A DNA stretch of 64,000 bases, taken from the NCBI GenBank assembly GCA_001603005.1, contig LVAJ01000021.1, positions 38,739 through 102,738 of the forward strand, written 5' to 3'. The translations under genes and the position numbers were made by a program. Source of the DNA: Clostridiales bacterium Firm_04 (GTDB lineage Bacteria > Bacillota > Clostridia > Oscillospirales > Ruminococcaceae). The notes beneath the pieces were generated by a model. The model saw only the letters and a list, made by a program, of their open reading frames with translations. It did not search any database and had not been told where the DNA came from. Shown piece after piece: positions 42,456-50,917 of this stretch; position 1 is the stretch's first letter, and each line of letters begins with the position of its first letter.

Positions 42456-43082
42456 TCAGAATTTCTGCACTTTCAGCACGACCTGTATGCCGCTGTCCAC
42501 ATGCTGCTGAAAAACATCCGCATCCGCCGGCTTTCCGACGACACTGCCGTAATGCACGGGAATGACGTATTCCGGACGGATCGTATTGGCAAGCTTTGCG
42601 GCATGCTTTGCATCGACCGTGTATGTCCCGCCGATCGGCAGCATCGCGATCTCGCAGCGCACCTGCTGATTCTCGTCCGTGATATCGGTATCGCCGGCGA
42701 TGTAGATGCGTCCGTGTGCCGTATGGATGAGATAGCCCGCCCAGCCCTTCGATTTCGGATGAAAGGGCTTCAGGTTGTTGTATGCCGGAACGGTTTCGAC
42801 CGCAATGCCTTTGACGGAGAACGATTCCTGCGGACTGACCTTCTGCACGGTCAGCCCCAGACCGTCCGCTTCCGTGACGGACTGCGGGCAGACAAGCACC
42901 GTATCCGGCTGCATGACCTTGCGGATATCTTCGGGGGAGAGGTGGTCAAAGTGGCTGTGTGTGATGAGGATGATGTCTGCGTCATGCGGCGCGCCCCCGA
43001 TCCGGAACGGATCAATATAGATCACCTGATCCAGTGCGATGCGGATGCTGCTGTGTGTGTTGACTTCGATAAAATCCAGCAT
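42456..43082 (-). CDS. Metallo-beta-lactamase fold hydrolase
   Basis: 208 residues, short UlaG/YtnP-type form. Metal ligands in THSHFDHLS, Asp in AGDTDIT, and a C-terminal His in VIPVHYGS. Expected to bind two metals and hydrolyse a small substrate; which one is unknown. It has GGAAAGGAGTCCGGTA before the ATG and lies 24 nt after the flavodoxin-like gene. Cytoplasmic, with no signal peptide. Confidence 0.85.
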   Translation of the reverse strand: MLDFIEVNTHSSIRIALDQVIYIDPFRIGGAPHDADIILITHSHFDHLSPEDIRKVMQPDTVLVCPQSVTEADGLGLTVQKVSPQESFSVKGIAVETVPAYNNLKPFHPKSKGWAGYLIHTAHGRIYIAGDTDITDENQQVRCEIAMLPIGGTYTVDAKHAAKLANTIRPEYVIPVHYGSVVGKPADADVFQQHVDSGIQVVLKVQKF

Positions 43083-43105
43083 TACCGGACTCCTTTCCCT
43101 GCGGT

Positions 43106-43648
43106 TTATCGCAGTGCTCTGCCAAATTCGTATGCGGCTTTCAGATGCGCTTCTGCTTTTGCCGCCTCGCCGCCGGCAGTCAGTCCGCCGCAGAACAGTG
43201 AGCCGGTCAGCTCTGCCTTTTCAAAGCAGTCCACCCAGCCCTGCAGTCCGCTGACCGCCTTTTCCGGCACGAAATCCTCGTCCTCGGCGGCTGTGGACAG
43301 CATATAGACGCTGCGGAATCTGTAATCCGCGGAATAGAGCGGATTCAGGCGGTCGAGCAGCGTTTTCATCTGACCGGACATTTCGTAATAATAGATCGGC
43401 GTGACGAACACCAGCGTATCGGCGTGCAGCACCTTGTCCGCGATCGCGATAGCATCGTCCTTCTGGATACATCGCTGCGTCTTCTGACATGCAAGACATC
43501 CGATGCAGAACCGGATCTCTTTGCCTTTCAGTGAGATCAGCTCGGCATCGTGTCCTGCATCCTTTGCGCCGGCGAGCAGCTGTTCCGCGAGGATATCGGA
43601 ATTGCTTTTCGCGCGCAGGCTTGTGGTGATGATGATGATTCTGCTCAT
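43106..43648 (-). CDS. NADPH-dependent FMN reductase / flavodoxin-like protein with Cys pair
   Basis: 180 residues. Flavodoxin fold: phosphate-binding loop TTSLRAKSNSD and FVTPIYYYEMSGQMKTLLDR. The insert CIGCLACQKTQRC has four Cys and is typical of iron-sulfur flavoprotein or multimeric flavodoxin-like reductases. It likely transfers electrons within this operon, perhaps to or from the iron-sulfur aldo/keto reductase encoded just before it. AAAAGGAGTATTATC precedes the ATG. Confidence 0.85.
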   Translation of the reverse strand: MSRIIIITTSLRAKSNSDILAEQLLAGAKDAGHDAELISLKGKEIRFCIGCLACQKTQRCIQKDDAIAIADKVLHADTLVFVTPIYYYEMSGQMKTLLDRLNPLYSADYRFRSVYMLSTAAEDEDFVPEKAVSGLQGWVDCFEKAELTGSLFCGGLTAGGEAAKAEAHLKAAYEFGRALR

Positions 43649-43687
43649 GATAATACTCCTTTTCCGTTTATGATACGGCTGAAAGAT

Positions 43688-44737
43688 TCAGCGCGTCATT
43701 TCATAGATCATTCCGATCAGCTCCGGTATCCGCAGATTTTGCGGGCAGCCATGCATGCACGGTCTTTCGGTGCATCTGCGGCACTGCTCAAACACCTCTG
43801 CGATATTCAGCCGGAGCTTTTTCATTGCCCAGTAATGCTTTCCGAGGTGATAATAATTGTACTGCCGCAGCAGAATGTGGACTTCGTATCCGCGCGGACA
43901 AGTGCAGTGCTGACAGCGTGTGCAGGGGATCGGCTGGAAGTGTTCCGCGAGTCTGGATGTGACCTCTGCAAAGGAAAATGTCTGCGGCTGAAATTCTGTC
44001 TGCATCGCGGCATCCGCCTGCTCTTTCGTCCCGATCCCGATGAGCGCGCAGGAGAACGGGTAATGCAAAATCCCGCCGATCAGCTCGGACGGCTGGAACA
44101 CAGAGAGCAGACAGCCCGCCGCATAGACCTTGTTGAGGATCAGTCCCTTGCCGCGGAACAGGTCATTTTCCGCAATGCGGTCCATGATGCCGCGTTCCAG
44201 AATATTGCCGCTTGTCTGAATGACATCGACTCTGCTGTCGGCGGCAGCGCGCGCCGCGACGCTGTAATAATGCGTCGCAATTCCGGTATAGCGGATGACA
44301 CCGGCTTTTTTCAGGTCACAGAGCGCATCCAGCGCGCCGTACCGGCTGAAAGTTTCGTCCTGATTTTTCTCATCGACCTGATGCACAAAATAGATGTCCG
44401 GATTGGTACCGAGCGTTTCGGCAGACCGCAGCACCTCGCGGAATATATCGTTTCCGTCCGCAAACCGTGCCTTATCGGAAATGATGATGCGCTCCCTGCC
44501 GACCTTTTCCGCGAACACGCCGAGTTTATATTCCGCATCGCCGTATTCTTCCGGGATCGCGGTATCATAGAAATTGCAGCCCATTTTGAAGGCATGCATC
44601 ATAATGTCAACGGCTTCCGGCAGATCCGGACTGTAATAATCCGGCAGCACGGGGACGTTTCCGCTCAGGATCGGGATCGTACCGAAGCCGATCTCCGAGA
44701 CCTGCAAGCCGGTGTTTCCGAGTGTTCTGTATCTCAT
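43688..44737 (-). CDS. Aldo/keto reductase with C-terminal 4Fe-4S domain
   Basis: 349 residues. AKR barrel ~1-270 (LGNTGLQVSEIGFGT start; FYDTAIPEEYG with Asp and Tyr; Lys in ISDKARF; His in YFVHQVDE). A C-terminal ferredoxin-like part has two Cys groups: CTRCQHCTCP and CRRCTERPCMHGCP. Such proteins couple aldo/keto reduction to iron-sulfur electron transfer in anaerobes. It overlaps the stop of the upstream LRR gene by 4 nt, so the LRR protein and this enzyme are translationally coupled. Confidence 0.88.
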   Translation of the reverse strand: MRYRTLGNTGLQVSEIGFGTIPILSGNVPVLPDYYSPDLPEAVDIMMHAFKMGCNFYDTAIPEEYGDAEYKLGVFAEKVGRERIIISDKARFADGNDIFREVLRSAETLGTNPDIYFVHQVDEKNQDETFSRYGALDALCDLKKAGVIRYTGIATHYYSVAARAAADSRVDVIQTSGNILERGIMDRIAENDLFRGKGLILNKVYAAGCLLSVFQPSELIGGILHYPFSCALIGIGTKEQADAAMQTEFQPQTFSFAEVTSRLAEHFQPIPCTRCQHCTCPRGYEVHILLRQYNYYHLGKHYWAMKKLRLNIAEVFEQCRRCTERPCMHGCPQNLRIPELIGMIYEMTR

Positions 44738-47700
44738 AGCTTTTCACACCACGCAAATGCATCATCCGCGATCTGCATGCTGCTGCGATTGCAGAAAACG
44801 ACTTCTTCCAGTTCGCTGCAAAATGCGAAAGCCTGCGCTTCAATGACGCGGACAGATGCCGGAATGACGATTTTCCGGAGACTTTTGCAGCGGAAAAATG
44901 CGCGTTCGGGGATCACGGTCAGGCGTTCGGAAATGTGGATCTCTTTCAGATTGCAGCAGTGTTCAAACGCGCGCATGCCGAGGCTTTCGAGCGCATCGGA
45001 AAGGTCGATCTCCGTCAGGCTCTTGCAGCCGCTGAACGCATGCGCTGCAATGCGGACAACACCGCCCGCGCCCCGCACCGACCGGAGCCATTTGCTGTTT
45101 TTGAATGCGGATCTGCCGATCGCGGCGGTTTCCGGCGAAAGCACGATGCTTTCCAGCAGATTGCAGTCCATGTACACCTGATCGGCGATCGCTTTGATGC
45201 CGTCCGGAAAGACCAGATTTTTGATATTGCCGGTGCTTTCTTCGAGGACGCCGTCCGCATTCAGCTTGAAGCAGTTGATGCACTCGGCAAAAATGCGCCG
45301 GACGAGCTCCGGATAATCCTGCTCCGTCACATCACGGTAATGCGAAAGCGTATAGACCTTGCCGTCCGGAAGCCGGATCGTTTTCAGGTTGATGCAGTTC
45401 CGGAACGCGAACACATCGACGGCGATGCGGTCATGGTGCAGGATCAGCGTGTTCAGTTCGGTGTTGCCGGCGAATGCCCAGCTGCAAATGCGGTCGATCT
45501 CCGGTGTGATCTCAGCAGTTTCCCCGCAGCATGCCGCGTCGATCAGCATGCCGTTCACGATGTTATAGCGGGTTTCTCTGCGGCGCTTTTCGAGCCAGCC
45601 GGTACCGGCAAAGGTCAGTTTGCCGCTGGATCGGAACTGCGGCGGGAACAGGATCTCCGTGACGCGCAGATGATCGCGGAACGCCTCGTCCTCTGCGCCG
45701 GTGATATCGTCGGGAATGCGCACGGTGACTGCATCGCCCTTGTATTTCACGATGCTGTGATGCAGGTTGACGTCGAAGCAGGCATAGACGCTGCCGATGA
45801 CTTCCTGCACGGGAACCGGCAGTGCATTGTCCGCGGTATTTCTGCTCTGCGAGAAACGGGAGAACGCATAGCGCTGCCCGTCAAATACGACCGTATCCGC
45901 GCAGGTGCAGCCGAAGAATGCGCCGCTTTGCAGCACGGATGTGCTGTCCAGTATGATCGTCCGCAGTCCGGCGCAGTCCGCAAATGCGTGGTAGCCGACC
46001 GACGCATGATCGAGCCTGATCTCGGTCAGCGCATCGCAGCGTTCAAATGCGCGCTCGCCGATGATCCGGACGGATGCAAAATCGAAGCTTTGGAGCGATG
46101 TGCATTCGTCAAAGCATCTTCTGCCGAGATCGGAAAGCGTATCGCCGCAGCTGATCTCTTTCAGCGCGGAGCAGCCCGCAAACGCTTCATCTCCCAGCGA
46201 TGAAACGCCGCTGATCTCGGCAGATCCGAGATTCCGGCAGAACGAGAACGCGCCCTTTCCGACAGCGCCCGCGCGCACTTTGACAGTTCGGAGCGCGCCA
46301 CATTTTTCAAAGGCATACGGCTCGATGATGCACGCCGGATCGTTGATGACAACGGACTGCAGATTCGGGCAGCCGGAAAATGCGTATTTCCCGATGACGG
46401 CGGGTTTGTCAAAGACCAGCTCGGTCAGGGATCCGTCATTGCAGAAGCGGTACGCGGGAATATCGTCCGCGCCGTATTCATGCTCCGGCATGCGCACAGC
46501 CGCAGGCGTTCCCGTTTCAAATTCCGTGAGCTCCAGCATTCTGCACCCGCGGAATGCCGCAAATCCGACTGTTTGCAGCGTTTCGGGCACATTGAACCGG
46601 ATCAGCTTTTTGCAGTTTTCAAATGCACCGCGGCAGATCGTCTGCAAATGTTCCGACATGACAACGGACTGGATGCAGACGCAGTTCCGGAACGCATTTT
46701 CCTGCACGATGCGAACGGAATTGCTCATGATGACGCGCCCGATCTTGTCATTGCCTGCAAAGCAGCTTTCGCCGATGATCTCAACGCCTTCCGGAATCGT
46801 GACGCGCTCCTCGCTGCCCGAATAGGACATCAGGATCCTGCCGCTGATATAGAAATCGCGCATGACCTGATCGTTGATCCGCCGGATGAGATAGGGCGTT
46901 TCTGCGTCATAATTGATGCCGCCGAGCCGGTAAGTCCGGTCGCCGAGCACGATCGTTTTCAGGCTGCTGCATCCGCGGAATGCGTCCTCGTCGATCACGA
47001 CCGCATCGTCAGGCAGCGTGATCTGTTCGAGATTGATGCAGTTGCCGAATGCGTTGCTGCAGATCTGCCGGAGACTCTGCGGGAATGTCATGGAGAAGAT
47101 GCCCTTGCGGTCGAAAAAGCAGCCCTTTCCGATGCAGCGGATACCTTCCGGCAGTTTAAAGGATTTGAGATCGACATGCAGCTTCCGGAGCGTTCCGTTT
47201 TCGATCTCAAACGACTGATACACGCTGTCCGCAATCGCGCGCACGACGGGATGCGGTGTGCTGCCGGACAGGAACTCATTGAACAGATTATCCATTTTGC
47301 AGCAGAATCCGTCGGAAAGACGAATTTCCCGGATGCTGACGCAGCCGGTGAAGATATCGTCTTTGAAATTGGCTGTATCGACCGCGCTGTGCAGTTCCAG
47401 CGCTGCAAGCAGCGTGTCATTTGCAAAAGTCTGCTTCCGGAGACTTCTGACGCCGTTTGCTCTGCATGTCAGCAGGCGGTCGCAGTAGAGAAACACGCCC
47501 TGACCGAGCGCCGTGACGGAGTCCGGCAGGCAGACTTCGGTCAGCGCATGGCATCTGTGGAAAGCGAAATCGCCGATTTTGCGGAGCCCATCCGGAAAAT
47601 TGATTTTTGCAAGCTGCCGGCAGCCCTTGAACGCGTTGCCGCCGATCTCGGTCACGCCGTCCGGCAGCGTCACATCGGTGATCCAAGCCTTGCCCTTGAA

Positions 47701-47805
47701 CACCGCTTCGCCGATGATCCGGACGCCCGCCGGAATCACGATGCTGTGCGATTCGCCGTGATAGGCAAGGAGTATTCCGTTTTCGATCTGAAATGCTTCC
47801 GGCAT
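44734..47805 (-). CDS. Cytoplasmic BspA-like LRR protein without signal peptide
   Basis: 1023 residues, LRR_5 repeats from the N-terminus (MPEAFQIENGILLAYHGESH) to the end, about 40 units of the 'I..SAFKNSKWLRSV' type, with spaced inserts such as PVVRAIADSVYQSF and QEVIGSVYACFDVN that recur every ~200-250 residues and may mark larger modules. No signal peptide, membrane segment or anchor is visible, unlike the other three LRR proteins here, so it should be cytoplasmic. Located between a tRNA dihydrouridine synthase and an aldo/keto reductase gene, coupled to both (3-nt gap and 4-nt overlap). It could be an intracellular scaffold. GGAGGAATAACGC precedes the ATG. Confidence 0.85.
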   Translation of the reverse strand: MPEAFQIENGILLAYHGESHSIVIPAGVRIIGEAVFKGKAWITDVTLPDGVTEIGGNAFKGCRQLAKINFPDGLRKIGDFAFHRCHALTEVCLPDSVTALGQGVFLYCDRLLTCRANGVRSLRKQTFANDTLLAALELHSAVDTANFKDDIFTGCVSIREIRLSDGFCCKMDNLFNEFLSGSTPHPVVRAIADSVYQSFEIENGTLRKLHVDLKSFKLPEGIRCIGKGCFFDRKGIFSMTFPQSLRQICSNAFGNCINLEQITLPDDAVVIDEDAFRGCSSLKTIVLGDRTYRLGGINYDAETPYLIRRINDQVMRDFYISGRILMSYSGSEERVTIPEGVEIIGESCFAGNDKIGRVIMSNSVRIVQENAFRNCVCIQSVVMSEHLQTICRGAFENCKKLIRFNVPETLQTVGFAAFRGCRMLELTEFETGTPAAVRMPEHEYGADDIPAYRFCNDGSLTELVFDKPAVIGKYAFSGCPNLQSVVINDPACIIEPYAFEKCGALRTVKVRAGAVGKGAFSFCRNLGSAEISGVSSLGDEAFAGCSALKEISCGDTLSDLGRRCFDECTSLQSFDFASVRIIGERAFERCDALTEIRLDHASVGYHAFADCAGLRTIILDSTSVLQSGAFFGCTCADTVVFDGQRYAFSRFSQSRNTADNALPVPVQEVIGSVYACFDVNLHHSIVKYKGDAVTVRIPDDITGAEDEAFRDHLRVTEILFPPQFRSSGKLTFAGTGWLEKRRRETRYNIVNGMLIDAACCGETAEITPEIDRICSWAFAGNTELNTLILHHDRIAVDVFAFRNCINLKTIRLPDGKVYTLSHYRDVTEQDYPELVRRIFAECINCFKLNADGVLEESTGNIKNLVFPDGIKAIADQVYMDCNLLESIVLSPETAAIGRSAFKNSKWLRSVRGAGGVVRIAAHAFSGCKSLTEIDLSDALESLGMRAFEHCCNLKEIHISERLTVIPERAFFRCKSLRKIVIPASVRVIEAQAFAFCSELEEVVFCNRSSMQIADDAFAWCEKL

Positions 47806-47808
47806 GCG

Positions 47809-48780
47809 TTATTCCTCCGTTTCCCCGAATATCCGGATCAGGATGTCCTGCATCTGCCGGATGCTGCCGCATTGATAGAGCGCCGGCTTCAGCTTCTTTG
47901 TGCCGGGCAGCTTTTTCATGAAGTAGGATGCGAGCTTTTTGAGATAGTCCAGCGCGGCAAGCTCATCGAAGCAGGCAGCCGCGATCCCGCATTGTTCGAG
48001 CAGCAGCGACAGTCTGGTTTCACCGGTCTGCCTGCCGGTCAGCTCTGCAAAGATCATCGGATTTTCCAGCCCGTACCGCGCGATCATCACGCCGTCTGCG
48101 CCGGTTTGCTCCATCATTCTGACCGCCGCTTCTTCCGAATCAATGCCGCCGTTTGCGATGACAGGGATCGTGACGGCGTTTTTAGCCGCTGCAATATATT
48201 CGTATATCGGTTCGCCGTCATACATCATATTCCGCGTGCGTCCGTGCACGGTGATCATGTCCGCGCCGGAATCCTCGCACATTCTTGCAAATTCAGCGAC
48301 CGTGATCTGATTCCGGTTCATGCCGGGACGAAACTTCACTGTGACGATCTTGCCGCTGCGTTTGCATGCCTCAATGATCCGCGATGCAAGCGGGAGATCG
48401 CCGGTCAGCGCGCAGCCCTCGCCGTTTTTGATGATATTCGGCACGGGACAGCCCATATTGATATCCACGACGGCATAGTCTGCGGTATACGCGCCCTTGC
48501 ACGCCGCCTCAAACGCAGACGGCACGCAGCCGAGCAGCTGCACCGCCTTCGGATCCTCGTCCGCATCGGTATAGAGCAGCTTTGCGGTCGCCTTGTCATT
48601 GTATTTCAGCCCGTTCGCGCTGACCATTTCGGTGAACGCGAGTCCGGCGCCGAGCTTTCTGCACATCCGCCGGAACGGATAGCAGGTGTATCCGGCAAGC
48701 GGCGCCATGAATACATTGGAATCCGTTGTCAGATTGCCGATATGCAGTTTTTTCAGATATGTATCACGGAATTTCTTCAT
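47809..48780 (-). CDS. tRNA-dihydrouridine synthase (Dus family)
   Basis: 323 residues. FMN-binding TIM barrel start NVFMAPLAGYTCYPFR, catalytic Cys in INMGCPVPNIIKNGEG, VKFRPGM, TVHGRTR and PVIANGGI motifs all present. Reduces uridines in the D-loop of tRNAs with NADPH. First gene of a seven-gene operon that continues into a cytoplasmic LRR protein and redox enzymes; the association is not explained by tRNA modification. Promoter at 48830-48858; the ribosome binding site (GAGGGC) is modest. Confidence 0.93.
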   Translation of the reverse strand: MKKFRDTYLKKLHIGNLTTDSNVFMAPLAGYTCYPFRRMCRKLGAGLAFTEMVSANGLKYNDKATAKLLYTDADEDPKAVQLLGCVPSAFEAACKGAYTADYAVVDINMGCPVPNIIKNGEGCALTGDLPLASRIIEACKRSGKIVTVKFRPGMNRNQITVAEFARMCEDSGADMITVHGRTRNMMYDGEPIYEYIAAAKNAVTIPVIANGGIDSEEAAVRMMEQTGADGVMIARYGLENPMIFAELTGRQTGETRLSLLLEQCGIAAACFDELAALDYLKKLASYFMKKLPGTKKLKPALYQCGSIRQMQDILIRIFGETEE

Positions 48781-48829
48781 GCTCTGCCCTCATCCGAATG
48801 TTCGTGTCTGAATGGTTTTCATGGTATTT

Positions 48830-48858
48830 AGTATAACATTATTGAGAGAAAATGTCAA
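48830..48858 (-). promoter_or_regulatory. Promoter of the dus-LRR-redox operon
   Basis: Minus strand TTGACA, 17-bp spacer, TATACT. Leader about 45 nt. It is divergent from, and within 40 bp of, the promoter at 48894. Confidence 0.85.
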
Positions 48859-48893
48859 GAAATACAGTGTGCAGTGTTCGGGGCTTCTGTTTC

Positions 48894-48922
48894 TTGACAT
48901 TTCGCATCTGTTCGGTTATAAT
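48894..48922 (+). promoter_or_regulatory. Promoter of the GT39-like gene
   Basis: TTGACA, 17-bp spacer, TATAAT: consensus in both boxes. Confidence 0.9.
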
Positions 48923-48975
48923 ACTGTATGTGCAGATTGATCTGCCCGCTTATCAATGACAATGAAGGAGTTTTT

Positions 48976-50574
48976 ATGAAACAGGACACAGCATCCACGC
49001 AAAAACTGCTGCAATGGCTGAAAAAATACCGCACGCCGGTCGTGCTGTTTTTCGTGATCCTCACAGCCGCGCTGGTGCGGCTGATCGCATTTCCGGCGCA
49101 TCCTGCCGGACTGAATCAGGATGAGGCGTCGATCGGCTACGACACCTACGCGCTGCTGCATTACGGCATCGACCGGAACGGCTGCACGCTGCCGGTGCAT
49201 CTGATGGCATGGGGCAGCGGACAGAATGCGCTTTACGCCTATTTTTCGATGCCGTTCGTGGCAATCTTCGGTCTGAATGTTTTTTCGATCCGGCTGGTGA
49301 ATCTGATCTTTTCGCTGCTGTCGGTTCTGGCGGTGTATTCGATGTTCACGCGGTCATACGGCGAACGCGCCGGACTGACCGCCGCGGCGCTGACCGCGAT
49401 CTCACCGTGGAACATCATGCTCAGCCGCTGGAGTCTGGAATCGAATCTGTTCCCGTCCATGCTGATCCTCTGTCTCTGGGCGATCTGCCGGAGCCTTGAC
49501 AAACGAAGGTATCTGTGGCTCGCGGCGCTTCTGCTCGCGCTGACGCTGTATGCCTACGGCTCTGCGTATCTGGTCATCACGCTGTTCTGCGTGCTGCTGG
49601 CAATGGCGTATTTCACGGTCTATGCGGTCAACGGGACGCTTGCAAACGGCAAAAAGATCCGGGAGCAGCTGCCGGTGCGCAGCATGATCCTGCCGGCAGT
49701 GCTCTTTGCGGTTGTTGCGCTGCCGATCTATCTGTTCATGTACGTCAATGTCTTTGACAAGGAAACGATCCGGATCGGGTTGCTGACGATCCCGCACACC
49801 TACGGCGGGCGCATCGCGTCCTCGTCCGGCACGACGCTGCATGACGCGGTTTCGCATGCGATCCAGCTCTGCCTGATGCAGACAGACGGCGCAGACCGGA
49901 ATGCATTCCCGTTCTACGGCTGCATTTATGTGATCTCGCTGCCGTTCATGCTGCTGGGCGGATTCCGCGCGATAAAGACGCACAAGCCGCTTGATGTTCT
50001 GCTGCTGATCCTGTCGGCATGCAGCCTGCTGCTGTTCGCGTATTACGCCGATCCGAATATCAACCGTGTCAATGCGGTCTATGTGCCGATGCTGCTGCTG
50101 ACGGCGCTCGGCGTTCATGAGATCGCGGGCAGCAAAAAGGCGCTTGCAGCGATCGCCGCGGCATACGGCATCTGCTTCTGCGGATTCGTGAGCAGCTATT
50201 TCAGCACCGAATACCGCGAAAAGCTCGGCGGTGAGTTTTACGAATCGTTCGGCGATGCGATCCGGAAGGCAGAGGAGATTACGCCTGAGAATGTGACGCG
50301 TTACTGCACCGCGCAGACGAATATGCCGTATATCTTCACGCTGTTTTATACGCAGATTGATCCGCATGTATTTGTGGATACGGTGCAGTATTCCAATCCG
50401 GGCAGCCAGTTCCAGACTGTGACCGCCTACGACAATTACGTGTTCAATCACGATGCTGTGAACTCCGGCAAAGCGGGGACATATATCATCGGCAATTCCG
50501 ATCTGGAAACGATCCGGAAGTTCACCGACGAGATCTACCAGTTCAAGCGGTATTCCGTTGCCGTGATCCATTGA
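48976..50574 (+). CDS. GT39/PMT-like membrane glycosyltransferase
   Basis: 532 residues with about 10-12 hydrophobic helices. The first extracytoplasmic loop has the acidic catalytic pair of the GT-C fold in NQDEASIGYDTYALLHYG. Such enzymes transfer sugars from polyprenyl-phosphate carriers to lipids or proteins outside the membrane. Possible acceptors are pilins or LRR proteins, but no direct link is seen. The start MKQDTAST follows AAGGAG with good spacing; an earlier in-frame Met lacks one. Single-gene unit; its terminator appears to have been split by the adjacent element. Confidence 0.85.
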   Translation: MKQDTASTQKLLQWLKKYRTPVVLFFVILTAALVRLIAFPAHPAGLNQDEASIGYDTYALLHYGIDRNGCTLPVHLMAWGSGQNALYAYFSMPFVAIFGLNVFSIRLVNLIFSLLSVLAVYSMFTRSYGERAGLTAAALTAISPWNIMLSRWSLESNLFPSMLILCLWAICRSLDKRRYLWLAALLLALTLYAYGSAYLVITLFCVLLAMAYFTVYAVNGTLANGKKIREQLPVRSMILPAVLFAVVALPIYLFMYVNVFDKETIRIGLLTIPHTYGGRIASSSGTTLHDAVSHAIQLCLMQTDGADRNAFPFYGCIYVISLPFMLLGGFRAIKTHKPLDVLLLILSACSLLLFAYYADPNINRVNAVYVPMLLLTALGVHEIAGSKKALAAIAAAYGICFCGFVSSYFSTEYREKLGGEFYESFGDAIRKAEEITPENVTRYCTAQTNMPYIFTLFYTQIDPHVFVDTVQYSNPGSQFQTVTAYDNYVFNHDAVNSGKAGTYIIGNSDLETIRKFTDEIYQFKRYSVAVIH

Positions 50575-50590
50575 ATGAGCGCGCAAAAAA

Positions 50591-50907
50591 AGCAGACCGG
50601 TTTTGTGACCGGTCTGTCAGTCTGTCGGGAAAGGTATCGCTAACGCGATGATTTAGAATGGGCTGCGCGCACGCTTCGCTATGAGTTTGCAAGCAAACTC
50701 ACCAAACCCGCCAAAGGGACACTGTCCCTTTGTAATCCCATTTTTGCGAAAAACAAGCAAATACATATATTTTTTATTATCACACAAAATGGGATTCTTA
50801 AGGGCTAGCAGCCCTTAAGCAGGAGTTTGAGGGCGGAGCCCTCATTAGAAATCCGTCGGAGACACTTTATATACAAGCTGAGCAGACCGGTTTTGTGACC
50901 GGTCTGT
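50591..50907. mobile_element. Non-coding intergenic element between 27-bp direct repeats
   Basis: AGCAGACCGGTTTTGTGACC plus GGTCTGT occurs at 50591-50617 and again at 50881-50907. The repeat is itself a terminator hairpin; only the second copy keeps its T-run. The 263 bp between them contain serial hairpins: GAGTTTG/CAAACTC, CAAAGGGACA/TGTCCCTTTG, AATCCCATTTT/AAAATGGGATT around an AT-rich loop, CTTAAGGGCT/AGCCCTTAAG and GAGGGC/GCCCTC. No coding frame is evident. It may be a MITE-like insertion with target duplication or a tandem duplication around a terminator. This fills the 340-bp gap between genes. Confidence 0.6.
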
Positions 50908-50917
50908 TTTGCGTTAT

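Noticed and set aside
50618..50880. CRISPR array, because of repeated hairpins and direct repeats
   Set aside because: The hairpins differ from one another, there are only two direct repeats 290 bp apart, and no cas gene is present.
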